Part shown: positions 52,077 through 63,507 of the stretch, one piece after another
Layout: each line of letters starts with the position of its first letter
Numbering within the stretch: the stretch's first letter is position 1
NCBI GenBank assembly: GCA_905182985.1
Contig: CAJJDN010000002.1
Coordinates: forward strand, 422,876-486,875
Direction: 5' to 3'
DNA: 64,000 nucleotides
DNA from: Paramecium sonneborni
Lineage: Eukaryota; Ciliophora; Oligohymenophorea; Peniculida; Parameciidae
The notes under the pieces: generated by a model
What the model was told of the DNA's origin: nothing
Seen by the model: only the letters and a program-made list of their open reading frames with translations
Database searches by the model: none
Translations under genes and position numbers: made by a program

Positions 52077-53597
52077 AATCTCTTTCCCAAATATCTTTAT
52101 TATTATAATCTAATTTTTATAAAATGTTATCAAATTAAGAAAGAGATTCTACTTTATATTCAGAATCACTCACATTATTCTCATTCTTTCTGATCTTTAA
52201 GTATTATCTCAGGTGAATATTTTCACCTATGGTTCGCATTTATATTAAATCTAATAAATATTATTAGAGATCTGAAATTCAGATTTTATCTACTACAATG
52301 ATGCCGTTATCTTCTAAGGCTATTGATCTAATAACGGATATCTTAAAAATGATTTTATATTTATATACCTATATTTTACACTATGCAGTTCATCCTATTA
52401 ACTAAATATTTTCCAAATTTTGTTTTTAATCTGCAGATCCTATAATAAAAGAATATATCATCAATTTATCACCATTTTTTCCTACTGCTTGTTCAAATCC
52501 AGTATTTTTAATTTAAAATTTTCTTATCAACTCATTTTCCTTAATTATTTTTTTGAAGACTTTTAAATTTATCTTCTAAATATTGAGATATTCCTATGAA
52601 TTTGAATAAAGTTGTAAAATGATATTATCGATCATTCAACAACCCTTTCATAAAAATTTCTTTCAAATTATATTATTATTACATATTGGATTGTACTAAC
52701 CTATAATTACATATAATTAGTTTTAATTATTTGCTAATACATAAGTTTCAGTTAGATTTTTTATGGTTTGATATTCTGTAATTCTAACATCTATTCCAAC
52801 AATAATACTTCAAATAATAAGAATATACATATCCAATTAGACATCAATAATGTCCCATAAACATTAGATTCATCAAATTCCACTTTTTTTTTAAATAAAT
52901 GTGAAGAAAAAATTAGAAAGTTGTTGATAATAAATATTATTTAGATTGGTCTTTGAGATTTTGATTAATCGATCATTGGTAATTTATTTTTCCAAAAGCC
53001 CAAGTTCTCAAATTCTGCGAAATCTTATTTCCTTATAATTAGAGTTAAGTTGAGAAGAATAATGTAATCAGAAACTTGAAATAAATGTAAGGAATATTCA
53101 GATATTTTCCCTTTTTAAAATAAGAAATAATTTATTTCATAGAATATGAGTAATCCAAGAGTAATACTTAAAAATAACCCATTTAAGAACCAATAGATTT
53201 TACTAACAAAAAACATAGACATCTATTTCTTATATTCATAAGACTAAATCTGTATAGAGTCTAACTATTAAAATGATTTACATAAATGATTTACATGTTA
53301 ATTGTTGAAAATATTAATGAAGAGTAAATCCAGAAAAATAATAGTATAAACAGTCATGTTAAGTTATCATTAGAATGAATTCAATAAATTCAACAGCTCT
53401 GAGTAGTTAATAATTTTACAAATATCTAGAGTTAATAATGCAATCTGCAAAATGATTGAATAATTAAAAGGAAAAGATTAAGTTTAGAAATTGGATTGTA
53501 AATCATTGAATTTTGCTGCCATTCCTAAAATATATAGAACACTTATTATAATAGGAAGCAAATATGTAAATACAATTAAAGCATCCTAAATTGGCAT
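52077..53597 (-). CDS. multi-pass membrane protein, structure unresolved, possibly decaying
   Basis: From ATG 53595-53597 (MPIQDALIVFTYLLPIIISV) a largely open frame gives at least five hydrophobic segments (FPFNYSIILQIALLTLDI, MTVYTIIFLDLLFINIF, LNGLFLSITLGLLIFYEI, DYIILLNLTLIIRKQDF), then polar blocks such as GIDVRITEYQTIKNLTETYV and TGFEQAVGKNGDKLMIYSFI in shifting frames, and a tail ENNVSDSEYKVESLSQFDN before a TGA near 52077. A TGA lies in the frame near 53365 with no good intron, and later frame changes are frequent. Either many short introns or a gene in decay. The TM cluster followed by a PX-like beta segment is noted but not diagnostic. Confidence 0.35.
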
Positions 53598-53649
53598 TTA
53601 ATAATAAATATTTCTTTTGCAATTATTTAAAAATTAAATTATCTAATTT

Positions 53650-55427
53650 ATGTTATCCACAGCTGCAGGTTTCCAATCGATGCTTAAAGAAGTATGATAC
53701 ATAGTATTAAAAATGTCAGGGGGCTCGTCATTATCAAGGATTAGAAGAAGCCATTCTTAAGAATATTTAAGCATGCAAAGAGATCTCTAACATGACTAAG
53801 ACATCATTAGGTCCAAATGGAATGAAAAAAATGGTTGTTAATCATATTGATAAAATATTTGTAACAAGTGATGCAGCAACAATTCTTAAAGAAATGGAAA
53901 TCTAACATCCTGCCGCCAAGATGATTCTTATGGCTGCAAAAATGTAAGAAACTGAATAAGGAGATGCTACAAATTTTGTAATTACTTTAGCTGGAGAACT
54001 ATTGTAATAGGCTGAAAGCTTAATTAAACTAGGATTACATCCAAGGTATTTATTCATAATCATTCATATAGCTAAATTGTAGTTGGTTATGAAACAGCAT
54101 TAAAAAAAGCATTAGATTTATTAGATGAATAAAAAGTATGGGAAATTAATGATGTTGCTGATGAATAATAAGTCTTTTAAGCTATAAGAACTTCTTTAAG
54201 TAGTAAATTATCAGAGTAAATAATTATATATAGATTATTTAGTTATTCCAATCTAATTGCTGGACTTGTAGCTAAAGCATGTATAAGATGTTTACCTAGA
54301 GAAAAATCAAACTTTGATTCTGAATATGTAAGAGTTACAAAAATTTTGGGTGGATCTGTTTTAGATAGTCATGTTTTATCTGGATTAATTGTGACTAGAA
54401 ATGTGGAAGGATAAATTAATAGATTGGAGAATCCTAAGATATGTGTATTTAATGCACCATTAGATCCATAATCATAAGAAACGAAAGGAACTGTTTTAAT
54501 TAAAAATGCTTCAGAGTTAATGAATTATACCAAAAGTGAAGAAGAATTAGCTGAAAAGATAGTAAAAAGTATTGCAGATGCAGGTGTTAATCTTATAGTT
54601 GCTGGAGGAAGCATTTCAGAATTAGTATTACATTTTGTAGAAAAATATAAAATGATGATTGTTAAAGTTTAATCAAAATTTGAATTAAAAAGAATATGTA
54701 AAGCAATTGGAGCTAGTGCTTTATCAAGATTATCTGCTCCTATGCCAGATGAATTAGGAACATGTGATCGAGTTCATGTATAAGAAATTGGTAGTCAAAA
54801 AGTTACTATTTTTGAAAAGTAAAGTGATACTTGTAAATTGGCTACTATTGTTTTAAGAGGAGCTACTTAAAATTTATTAGATGATATTGAAAGAGCTATT
54901 GATGATGGGGTTAGTTGTTATAGATCATTACTTAAAGATTCTAGATTTGTATATGGTGGTGGAGCTACAGAAATTGTAAAATTCTTCTCTCTATCTTTTT
55001 TATTAGAAATTAGCTTAATAATTAGAATAAGAAGCAAATAAAATTAAATCTATTGATTAATATGCTTACCGACAATATGCCTAGGCTTTTGAAATCATTC
55101 CAAGAATTTTAATTGATAATGCTGGTCTTGCATAAAATGAAATGATGGCTCAATTACATAAATTAAATTCTGAAAAACCACATTCTTTAAATATTTCTGT
55201 ATTTATTTTAAATTATTTAGAATGGAACATTAACTCCATCAAATGAAATGAAAGTTTTCGATCATCTTAAAACTAAATGGTGGGCTGTTAAATTAGCTAC
55301 AGATGCTGCAGTCACAATCTTAAGAGTTGATTAAGTAATATTCTTATTTATACTTTAGATTATTATTGCTAAACCAGCTGGAGGACCTAAAATGCCAGAT
55401 AGAGGTCATTGGGATGATTAAGATTGA
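53650..55427 (+). CDS. CCT8: T-complex chaperonin subunit theta (CCT8)
   Basis: ATG 53650 (MLSTAAGFQSMLKEGARHYQ), six introns (28, 26, 27, 31, 22 and 24 nt), TGA 55425-55427; 539 residues, frame exact, close to the usual 548. Chaperonin motifs: SLGPNGMKKMVVNHIDKIFV, TSDAATILKEMEIQHPAAKM, GDATNFVITLAGELL (GDGTN-type ATP loop), RLSAPMPDELGTCDRV, and the theta-specific end IIIAKPAGGPKMPDRGHWDD. Theta is one of eight CCT ring subunits folding tubulin and actin. The GDGTN glycine is Ala here. It is divergent from the preceding minus-strand gene with 52 nt between starts. Confidence 0.95.
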
Positions 55428-55649
55428 GTGTGAAAAAATTATAAATCATAACATATATATTATTATCAATCATCATTTCTTTATTGCTTAAATTTGTTTA
55501 CCTTATATCAAATCTACTATAATATTTTATTTTTATTTATAATTATATCCTTCCTTTTTACAAATTTATTCTTTTATCTAATAAATTTTGTAAAAGAAAA
55601 TAATTTTTTTATTTTTTGTAAATTATGCAAATTATCTTTTACAACTTTA

Positions 55650-56061
55650 TCAAAACCCTTGTCTAACAATTTTAAGGATTTTCTATGAATTTTTTGTACA
55701 TTAAGTTTGGTTTTTAAAAATTTCGTCCAATTATATTTTAACAAAATCTAAGCTTGCCTCAATTGAATTATGTTTATCTAATTACTTAAATTTAAATCGA
55801 TATATTCATTGCAAATCTTTTAATATCAGTTATTTCTAATTGTATAAATTCAATAACTTTAGAGAATTCATTTTCTTTCTCTTTTATTTCTTTACAAATT
55901 TAAAGTTAAATAGCTATTAATTGATTAAATAAATATCAAATTAAGAAATCCTATATAGATAAAATTGAATAATATTTTAAAGTATTTTCAATTCCCAAAG
56001 GCTGTCTTTTATCAGCTTGAATAATATTTTATATTAAATATTTCTAAACTAAAGTTTTCAT
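55650..56061 (-). CDS. small helical hypothetical protein, exon structure unresolved
   Basis: ATG 56059-56061 (MKTLVQKYLIQNIIQADKRQ) opens a frame that meets a TGA, then continues in the same frame as ICKEIKEKENEFSKVIEFIQ and EITDIKRFAMNIS. A third block, HNSIEASLDFVKIQLDEIF, in another frame ends at TGA 55650-55652. The pattern of short heptad-like helices suggests a small coiled-coil subunit, but no intron cleanly removes the internal TGA. Could be a real gene with unusual introns or a remnant. Confidence 0.3.
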
Positions 56062-56350
56062 CTGAATTTAATTGATAGAATAATTAAAAAAATGCTGATT
56101 AGACCAAAAATAAGTTAGTATACAGTTCTTTTATGATATTTATATTTATAAATTTATTTTAAAAATTAGTTTAATAAATAATTCATAAAAAATATTTGAT
56201 ATTTAGATATTTATATAAAAGCATCTCAAACCAAAAAATAGACAATTTTTGTAAAAAGACAGAAAGTAATGGAAAAGTAATTCCCTATTGATATATTAAG
56301 GTGTGATTTATTAATTTAATTAATTAATATTTCTTTTTATAAATTTTCTA

Positions 56351-57939
56351 ATGAGTACAAAAACCCATTAAAGAATTCTCACCTTCATAAAAAAATATAA
56401 AGACGAGTATATGCATCATATTTAAATATAGATTGAGCTCTTCTACTGGAATTGATGAATTTGCTGATTTATTAAATGACTGCTTTGATTTATTCAATCA
56501 AGATTAATCAAGAAGAGAAAAGGTTAATATAATGTTGGAAAGTCTTGTTTTAGATGATGATAGTAAGCTTGTAGAAGGAGGTAAAATAATAAATTAAAAG
56601 AAGATTTACAAAAATATGTGGAGAGATTAATTGATTTCGTTGAAGGACCAAGTGATGATCCATTAGAAAAAAACAATCTTAAGTAAAGAAGTTCATCAGG
56701 TAGTTCAGATGAGGAAGATAATAGAGGTCATAATAAATAATAAAATAAACATAAAAGAGATAGAAGCAGAGACAGGGAAAAAAATAAAAAATCAAAAAAA
56801 AATTAAAAAAACACAAACCTTATTTCAGAATTATCAAAAGTATTTGGAAAAGAAATTAATATTAAGGATTTACTATCATCTCTAACAAATAATAATAATA
56901 GAAAATAATAGCACAATAATAATAATAAAAATGTTGTATTCTTATAAAATGTTCCAAGAGAAATGAGATCTTATTCTGAAATTGAATCTTTACTTTAAGG
57001 AAGAGGAGAATTAGTTAAAATTCAACTATTAGGAAGGTAATTTATAAATTTAGTTTAGAGTACCTTCAGTTCAATTTAAAAATCATAATGATGCATAAGC
57101 TTTAATTGATAAATTTATTGTCCATAAAGGAGTTAAAATTGAATTTACATCAAGTTTAAATAAAGTAAATTGTTTGAATATCATAAAGTAGCAATAACAT
57201 TAAGAAGATCATAAAAATAATAAGATTATTATATTAGATAAAGAAGGAAAAAAGGTATCTAATCAAACTAGTTAACCAGCTGCCCCTCTATAATAATCTT
57301 AGCAATAATAATAATAAGTGTCACAAAAGCCAGATTCAAAAATGGAAGAGGAAACAGACTAAAAAAAAACCAAAGAAGAGTAAGAATTAAACACACAAAT
57401 TGAATAAATTAAAGGATAGGCCAAAACATTAATTGTTGATAAATTAAGATTAGCTTTATTACTGATTAAAAGGAAAGATAATTATCCTCCTTAATTAAGT
57501 GTTGAAATAGATGAATTAAAAAAGTAAATAATCAAATTAAATATTAGATTACTAACTTAGAAAAAAGAAGAAATTTAAAAAATGAACTCATTGGAATAAC
57601 TCAAAGCAGAATTATAATGGCTAAATGAGAATTATGATTTCACTCTATTAATTACTTAGATTCCAGAATAATTATTTAAAGACAAAACTGTTACCAAAGT
57701 CCTCAATGAAGAATTTTAAGTAAGCATTCAAATTTATTCTAAGAAATACGGAAAAATTGATAACTTGCAAATAAAAATAAAAGACAAAGCCGCCCATCTT
57801 AAATTCTTTAGTTTTGATTCAGCAGAAAAAGTAAATAAAATTTAATATATAGGCTTATTATCAAGCAAATGAAAATTCAAATTTAAAGGTAGAGTTTTTA
57901 AATTAAGGTATTAAAAAGGTATTAATTGCTTAAAGTTGA
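56351..57939 (+). CDS. RRM-containing RNA-binding protein (RBM26/27-like layout)
   Basis: ATG 56351 (MSTKTHQRILTFIKKYKDEL), introns of 25, 20, 22 and 22 nt, TGA 57937-57939; 499 residues, frame exact. Layout: helical N-terminus (GIDEFADLLNDCFDLFNQD), Ser/Arg/Asp-rich segment with RDRSRDREK, an RRM-like block NVVFLQNVPREMRSYSEIES ... VPSVQFKNHNDAQALIDKF, a Gln-rich linker, a coiled coil and a second beta-alpha block LITQIPEQLFKDKTVTKVLN near the end. A helical N-terminus, RS/D-rich linker, RRM, coiled coil and C-terminal RRM-like fold recall RBM26/27, which lack catalytic activity and act in nuclear RNA surveillance; their CCCH finger is absent here. Subfamily is tentative. Confidence 0.6.
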
Positions 57940-58106
57940 AATATTTTATAAATCATAATATTTAATTTAATTAAATAATTAATAATTAATCTAATATAAC
58001 TGAAAATTTGGAGCATTTATTCTAAATTTTTTATAAACATCCTGGTTTTATTTAACAAATATCACTTTTTTAGAAAGTAATTATTCATTAGGTAATGTTA
58101 TAAATA

Positions 58107-59081
58107 ATGACATAAGAAACTTTTAGTCTAAAATTTGAGAAATATTTCGATTTGTTTGATGAAACTTTTTCTTTAAATCCATAAACAATAACAATTTCAG
58201 AAAATGGAAAATATATTCTTTATCGTCATGGAACCTATACGATTAATAGTTAACATACTGTTATTAGCTCTGAAGGAAAAGTTATGTTTCAGATTTCTGG
58301 GATTGTTTAAGCCTGCTTTTCTTAAGATTCTTAATTTTTACTTTTTTCTTAAAGGACAAATTAAAATTAAATAGATCTTTGTCTTCTGAATTGTGAAATA
58401 GAACAACTTATTTGGAAAAAATCATTCATTTGTAGTGACTTTGAAAAAGATTCAATATTCTCAATTTAAATAAACAAGAACAATTAATTTGCAATTATAA
58501 GCACTAATTTTTAAAGATATTTTCATGTTTCAATTGATGGTACATATAAAGAAATTACTTTAAAATAATTTTAACCTATGAAATACTTTGATTAATTAAA
58601 ATTCTTAGATCTAGACTCATATATTATAGGTAAAATAGATTCAACTTAAAGAGAGAAAAAATATTCTTATTTTTTTACATATAAGGATAATAAATTGATT
58701 TTTAATTGGAAAATTGTTGCTTCAAAAAATTAAAGATTTGAAATTCAAAATAAATTTTTGATCATCCTCAAAGATGTTACTAAATTTTCTTTAAGATTAA
58801 CAACATCAGGAAAGCTATTAAGAAATATTTTAGTTAATTAAGAAGAACCCTCTCATTTTATTTACTTTAATAAAGTATTTTATCAATTAGCTGAATTAAA
58901 CTTAATTAAGTATGATTTAATTAGAGGGAAAAAAATTCAAATTTAATGTTAAATGCCAAGGAAACATTAAAACAATTTAGATCATTTAAGAAAAGATTAA
59001 AATATAATTCGAGCGAATACTTATGATGAAGGTTTCACCCAAAGATTAGAATTTTTTAGGTTAAAATAATTATAGAAATGA
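58107..59081 (+). CDS. hypothetical beta-rich protein
   Basis: A single intronless frame from ATG 58107 (MTQETFSLKFEKYFDLFDE) to TGA 59079-59081; 324 residues. The sequence alternates short beta-like strands (KYILYRHGTYTINSQHTVIS, QFAIISTNFQRYFHVSID, DSYIIGKIDSTQREKKYSYF) with aromatic residues, like a degenerate propeller, but lacks GH/WD signatures. The C-terminus is basic and helical. Convergent with the next minus-strand gene, with 51 nt between stop codons. No family recognised; coding status is secure from frame and codon choice. Confidence 0.65.
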
Positions 59082-59132
59082 TCATTTAATATTTATGGAA
59101 TTAACTTCATAAAAAAGTATTTTTAGTAATTT

Positions 59133-60626
59133 TCAGTTTATTTTTATTTTTTTATTTATTGTTTCATACATTTCGAAGGATTTATTATTCTCTAAATGAT
59201 AGATGATGAGTTGAAGAGTTTTTTGAATTTTAAGATCATCAATTTTCTCTAATTAAATAAAAAATCTTTATGTAAATAATCTTTCGAATTATCCTATTTC
59301 CATTTTGAATTTATCCAAGAGTTTTTTTTAATTTAAGATAATTAATACTATTTTCAAAATGCAATTAATGAATTTATGTTCATTTTTTTATTTTTCCTTA
59401 AAGAAACCTGAGAGTTAAGAGCTAGGATTTAATTTTTGAATTATCATCAATATTTCATCTAAATATTCAGGTAATAAACTAATTATATTAAATTTTTTTA
59501 AATAAAAAATGTATTCATCAGTTTATGTTTCTGTTTTTAAAATATTAATTACAATTTTTAAAATTAAATTTAATATAGTTGGATTTGAATAGTCTCTACA
59601 GATATTAATCAATTGTTTATAAAATTTTTTATTAGTTATACAAAGCGAAAACTGTTTTATCAAATACTTATAAATTCTGAGGGAATCTTGCAAAATAAAA
59701 GTTGATTATTGTCCCAAATTCTGTAAAAGTCGATCTAAAAAAGTTTATTTTTCTATTTTTTCTTTCGGAAATTGAGGCTTTTTTATAAATTTTTCAATTA
59801 GCTAAACCAGAGTACTTTCAAGTGTATTCAATTTATCATCTACCCAAATAATAATTATTTCATCCCAAGCATATAGTAGTTATTCATCTATTTCCTAATT
59901 AGGGATTTTCATTATCTTATTAATAATTTTTATTGCTATTTTACAAGCCTTACTTTCTGGATTTTTTATTATATTGAATTTATCCTTGATAAAATTAAGT
60001 GCTAAATTTTTATATAATTAAGGCATTAATTTACAAAATATATTTAAAGCCGATAGATAATCTACAGAATCCTCTAATAAAATGATTTTATCTAATTTTT
60101 ATTCTATTTTACAAAATTAATATATTTAAGAAACTATGGTGTTATCTATTTTCGATAAAAGACCGAAAATTTTTATTATTTATACATGAAACAAACCATT
60201 TGAATCTTTATTGTAAATTTGAGTCAAACTTTGAAAAGAGACTTTTTTAATTAAGAGCTAGAGCTAAAAATTTGTAGCATTTAATATTTGCAAAAGAATC
60301 CCTACATATTATAATTATTATTGATTACATAAGGCTTCAAATTAAAGGCGTTCAACCATTTAAGCTTAAAAAATCTACTAAATTATTGTAATTAAAAGTT
60401 CAATTTGTTAGTCTTAAAAATTCTCTTCTTAATTATCATAATTAGATATTTATTTTCTAATTGATATTAATCCCTAATGAATTCTAATAAAGTCTTCACT
60501 TTTTAAATTTTCAATAGCTTCTTAAAAAGTCAAATTAGCAGTGGAATCATGCGAAAGTAAAATCTATTTCAAAGCTTTAGAAATATTTTAGGGGTATAAT
60601 TTATCAATTTCTTTGTAATTTGACAT
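59133..60626 (-). CDS. helical-repeat (armadillo/HEAT-like) hypothetical protein
   Basis: Intronless frame from ATG 60624-60626 (MSNYKEIDKLYPQNISKALK) to TGA 59133-59135; 497 residues. The N-terminal third resembles an importin-alpha-type start (FQEAIENLKSEDFIRIHQGL, ISIRKQISNYDNQEENFQDQ). The rest is a solenoid of amphipathic helices (LLEDSVDYLSALNIFCKLM, YNPTILNLILKIVINILK-like units). Most likely an armadillo-like adaptor; the importin resemblance is only general. Its N-terminal part lies inside the 1,076-bp duplication, so a second partial copy appears at 61068-61703. Confidence 0.65.
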
Positions 60627-61066
60627 AATTAAATAAAATTTTTTATTAGTATAAAAATTCTTTAATTAATTTTTTAATTATAATAAAAAAATTGATAATA
60701 ATATTGTAATTTTTACTTTGATTACTCATCTTCAAAAATAAAAGATGAATTTTATATTGCTTTTGAATAAAATATGTAGTATGGTAATATTTTGATCTCA
60801 TAGACACAAGTTCTTAATGAATTTTTGTATTTCTTTTCAAAATTTATAAGTTTAAATAATTTTAAATTAAAAATTATCAATGAGAATTGTTTAAAATCAA
60901 TTATACTTATATGTTAATTTTTAAGTGATCAAAATTATTGCTTACAAGTAATACTGAAAATATATAGTATTCTCATCTATTTATTCTTAATAATAAAATA
61001 GTTTAAAATCTAGTTTTAAAAATAATATTTTTTAGAAAATCATAATGGGAAGTTTTTGTTCATAAT
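59991..61066. repeat. 1,076-bp direct repeat, copy 1
   Basis: Bases 59991-61066 recur at a constant offset of 1,077 in 61068-62143; every stretch I compared is identical. The copy ends exactly at the single N at 61067. It contains the N-terminal part of the helical-repeat gene, about 440 nt of AT-rich upstream sequence and the first codons of the downstream gene (ATGGGAAGTTTTTGTTCATAAT). The arrangement is that of two contig ends joined without removing their overlap. Confidence 0.95.
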
Positions 61067-61067
61067 N
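61067..61067. other. single undetermined base (assembly junction)
   Basis: The only ambiguous base in the window. It lies exactly between the two copies of the 1,076-bp repeat and behaves as a one-base gap placeholder. Confidence 0.95.
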
Positions 61068-61703
61068 AAAATTAAGTGCTAAATTTTTATATAATTAAGG
61101 CATTAATTTACAAAATATATTTAAAGCCGATAGATAATCTACAGAATCCTCTAATAAAATGATTTTATCTAATTTTTATTCTATTTTACAAAATTAATAT
61201 ATTTAAGAAACTATGGTGTTATCTATTTTCGATAAAAGACCGAAAATTTTTATTATTTATACATGAAACAAACCATTTGAATCTTTATTGTAAATTTGAG
61301 TCAAACTTTGAAAAGAGACTTTTTTAATTAAGAGCTAGAGCTAAAAATTTGTAGCATTTAATATTTGCAAAAGAATCCCTACATATTATAATTATTATTG
61401 ATTACATAAGGCTTCAAATTAAAGGCGTTCAACCATTTAAGCTTAAAAAATCTACTAAATTATTGTAATTAAAAGTTCAATTTGTTAGTCTTAAAAATTC
61501 TCTTCTTAATTATCATAATTAGATATTTATTTTCTAATTGATATTAATCCCTAATGAATTCTAATAAAGTCTTCACTTTTTAAATTTTCAATAGCTTCTT
61601 AAAAAGTCAAATTAGCAGTGGAATCATGCGAAAGTAAAATCTATTTCAAAGCTTTAGAAATATTTTAGGGGTATAATTTATCAATTTCTTTGTAATTTGA
61701 CAT
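61068..61703 (-). pseudogene. partial second copy of the helical-repeat gene (assembly duplicate)
   Basis: The 212 N-terminal codons of the gene at 59133-60626 reappear at 61703 down to 61068 and are cut by the N. They are identical to the intact copy, so this is best treated as an artefact of the unmerged overlap and not as a separate gene or a biological pseudogene. Confidence 0.85.
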
Positions 61704-62143
61704 AATTAAATAAAATTTTTTATTAGTATAAAAATTCTTTAATTAATTTTTTAATTATAATAAAAAAATTGATAATAATATTGTAATTTTTACTTTGATT
61801 ACTCATCTTCAAAAATAAAAGATGAATTTTATATTGCTTTTGAATAAAATATGTAGTATGGTAATATTTTGATCTCATAGACACAAGTTCTTAATGAATT
61901 TTTGTATTTCTTTTCAAAATTTATAAGTTTAAATAATTTTAAATTAAAAATTATCAATGAGAATTGTTTAAAATCAATTATACTTATATGTTAATTTTTA
62001 AGTGATCAAAATTATTGCTTACAAGTAATACTGAAAATATATAGTATTCTCATCTATTTATTCTTAATAATAAAATAGTTTAAAATCTAGTTTTAAAAAT
62101 AATATTTTTTAGAAAATCATAATGGGAAGTTTTTGTTCATAAT
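61068..62143. repeat. 1,076-bp direct repeat, copy 2
   Basis: Second copy of 59991-61066, directly after the N. It runs without break into unique sequence containing the rest of the small MGSFCSQ gene, whereas copy 1 runs without break into the rest of the helical-repeat gene. Each copy is thus complete toward one side only, as expected for the overlapping ends of two contigs. Confidence 0.95.
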
Positions 62144-62558
62144 AAACAAGGCAAAATTGTCAAGATTAAATTTTAATGATTGAATCTTAAACTGATATCA
62201 AGGAAGACGATGACATAAAGATTATGTAAATAACACTATTAAAGCCAAAATTTCTGAATTATCAAGTATTAACTTGAATTAATTTTTTAACTCATAGTTA
62301 GAAAAGCAAAAATTTGTAAGAGCTCCCACTCAATTCCTTGATAAAAAAGCTTCATAAGAAGTGTTTGCTATTAATTCAAATAGGAAACTTAAAGGAATTT
62401 TAAAACAACAAAATTAATTTTCAATCAAAAGGGCCAATACCTTTGATTAGATCAAATGTGTTCGTTTTAACTTTGTTCTGTAAGATTAGGAAAGTTAAGG
62501 ATCAAAAAATTTGGTTAAATTGATAAAATTACTTAACCATAGAACAATATAAAAATGA
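62122..62558 (+). CDS. small protein with N-myristoylation start and RVxF-like motif
   Basis: ATG 62122 (MGSFCSQQTRQNCQDQILM), a 32-nt intron at 62266-62297 (GTATTAAC...CATAG), TGA 62556-62558; 134 residues, frame exact. MGSFCSQ has Gly2 and a following Ser/Cys pair, a typical dual myristoylation/palmitoylation start that would tether the protein to membrane. The C-terminal part contains KCVRFNF, which matches the RVxF docking motif of protein phosphatase 1 partners, after a basic segment KGILKQQNQFSIKRANTF. No domain recognised. The first 22 nt of the gene also end copy 1 of the repeat. Confidence 0.6.
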
Positions 62559-63507
62559 ATGATATATTGTTTGTTTTCAATTAAGTTAAATCGATTAAGA
62601 TTCTAAATGTCATAAAAAAACTTTCAATTAGTTTATCTTTAAATAAATATGATTTAAATCCAATGATAATCCAATAAGATTAAAAGAATCAAAAAAAAAT
62701 AAGATATTCATTTATTCTAAATTTTTTGCATTTTTTCTTTTATAAGTTAAAATTATTTATTAGCATTTTATTTTAAATAACATTATTTAAAATCAATCAA
62801 TACTAATTATATTATTTAAAGATACTTATTTAAATTACCTAAAATATTGCTTAGATTTTAACAGAAAGCCTCTCTAAGAGTATAATAATTGCTGCGATTA
62901 TAACAAATTATAAATCTCGCTTATAAATTATTATCTAATGATAGCAAGAGGTATTTATTTGGAACTATTCGCAACTAATTGGAACTGTTTTCAACTGCAT
63001 TCCTATTTCTAGCCTAAATATATTAAGAAAGGATTTTCAAATATATTTTTTTAAATAATCATTCTTGGGAAAGATGAAAAATATAAAAAAATAAAATTCA
63101 ATGGTTTTAATCTGTAAAAATTATTTCAAAAGAAATATGTAAAATAGAGAGTGAAATTAAATTTGATAAAAAAATAAGAATTGGATATCAACTTAAATAT
63201 TAAATTTTATTTAATTGATTTACTAACCTCTTAAAAAAATGCAATAACATATTGATCTTCTTCAAAATTTTCTTAAAAATTAGAAAAATATTTACTATGT
63301 TAATTTATAAGAATACGATCACACATTTATTTTTATTTAAACTAATATTTTATATAATGGCAATGTTAGCTTTCAGATATAAGTCTTTTTTTTAAATATT
63401 TAGATATTTTTACCCTATTCATGTAAAAATTAATATAAATGTTTGTCAATTTCTCAAGTTGTTTCTAATAATAATTTATTATTTATAATAAAAATATAAT
63501 AAATAAA
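62559..63507. other. large intergenic region
   Basis: 949 nt between two + strand genes. It is mostly AT-rich. Two things stand out: a less AT-rich block at 62870-63010 with a 20-nt tandem repeat, and a minus-strand ORF from ATG 63324-63326 (MCDRILINQHSKYFSNFQ) running to about 63110, which may be a small gene or chance. No other coding frame was convincing. Confidence 0.4.
62959..62998. repeat. 20-nt imperfect tandem repeat
   Basis: Two adjacent units, TTGGAACTATTCGCAACTAA and TTGGAACTGTTTTCAACTGC, share TTGGAACT and CAACT at fixed spacing. They sit in a locally GC-richer patch of a long intergenic region. Function unknown. Confidence 0.7.

Noticed and set aside
55494..55688. Plus-strand 64-codon hydrophobic ORF
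   Set aside because: It is antisense to the Lys-rich minus-strand sequence at 55500-55700; its hydrophobicity comes from Lys codons read in reverse.
61068..62143. Biological tandem duplication of a gene segment
   Set aside because: Identity in all stretches compared plus an N exactly at the junction, with each copy complete toward only one side, favours an assembly overlap.
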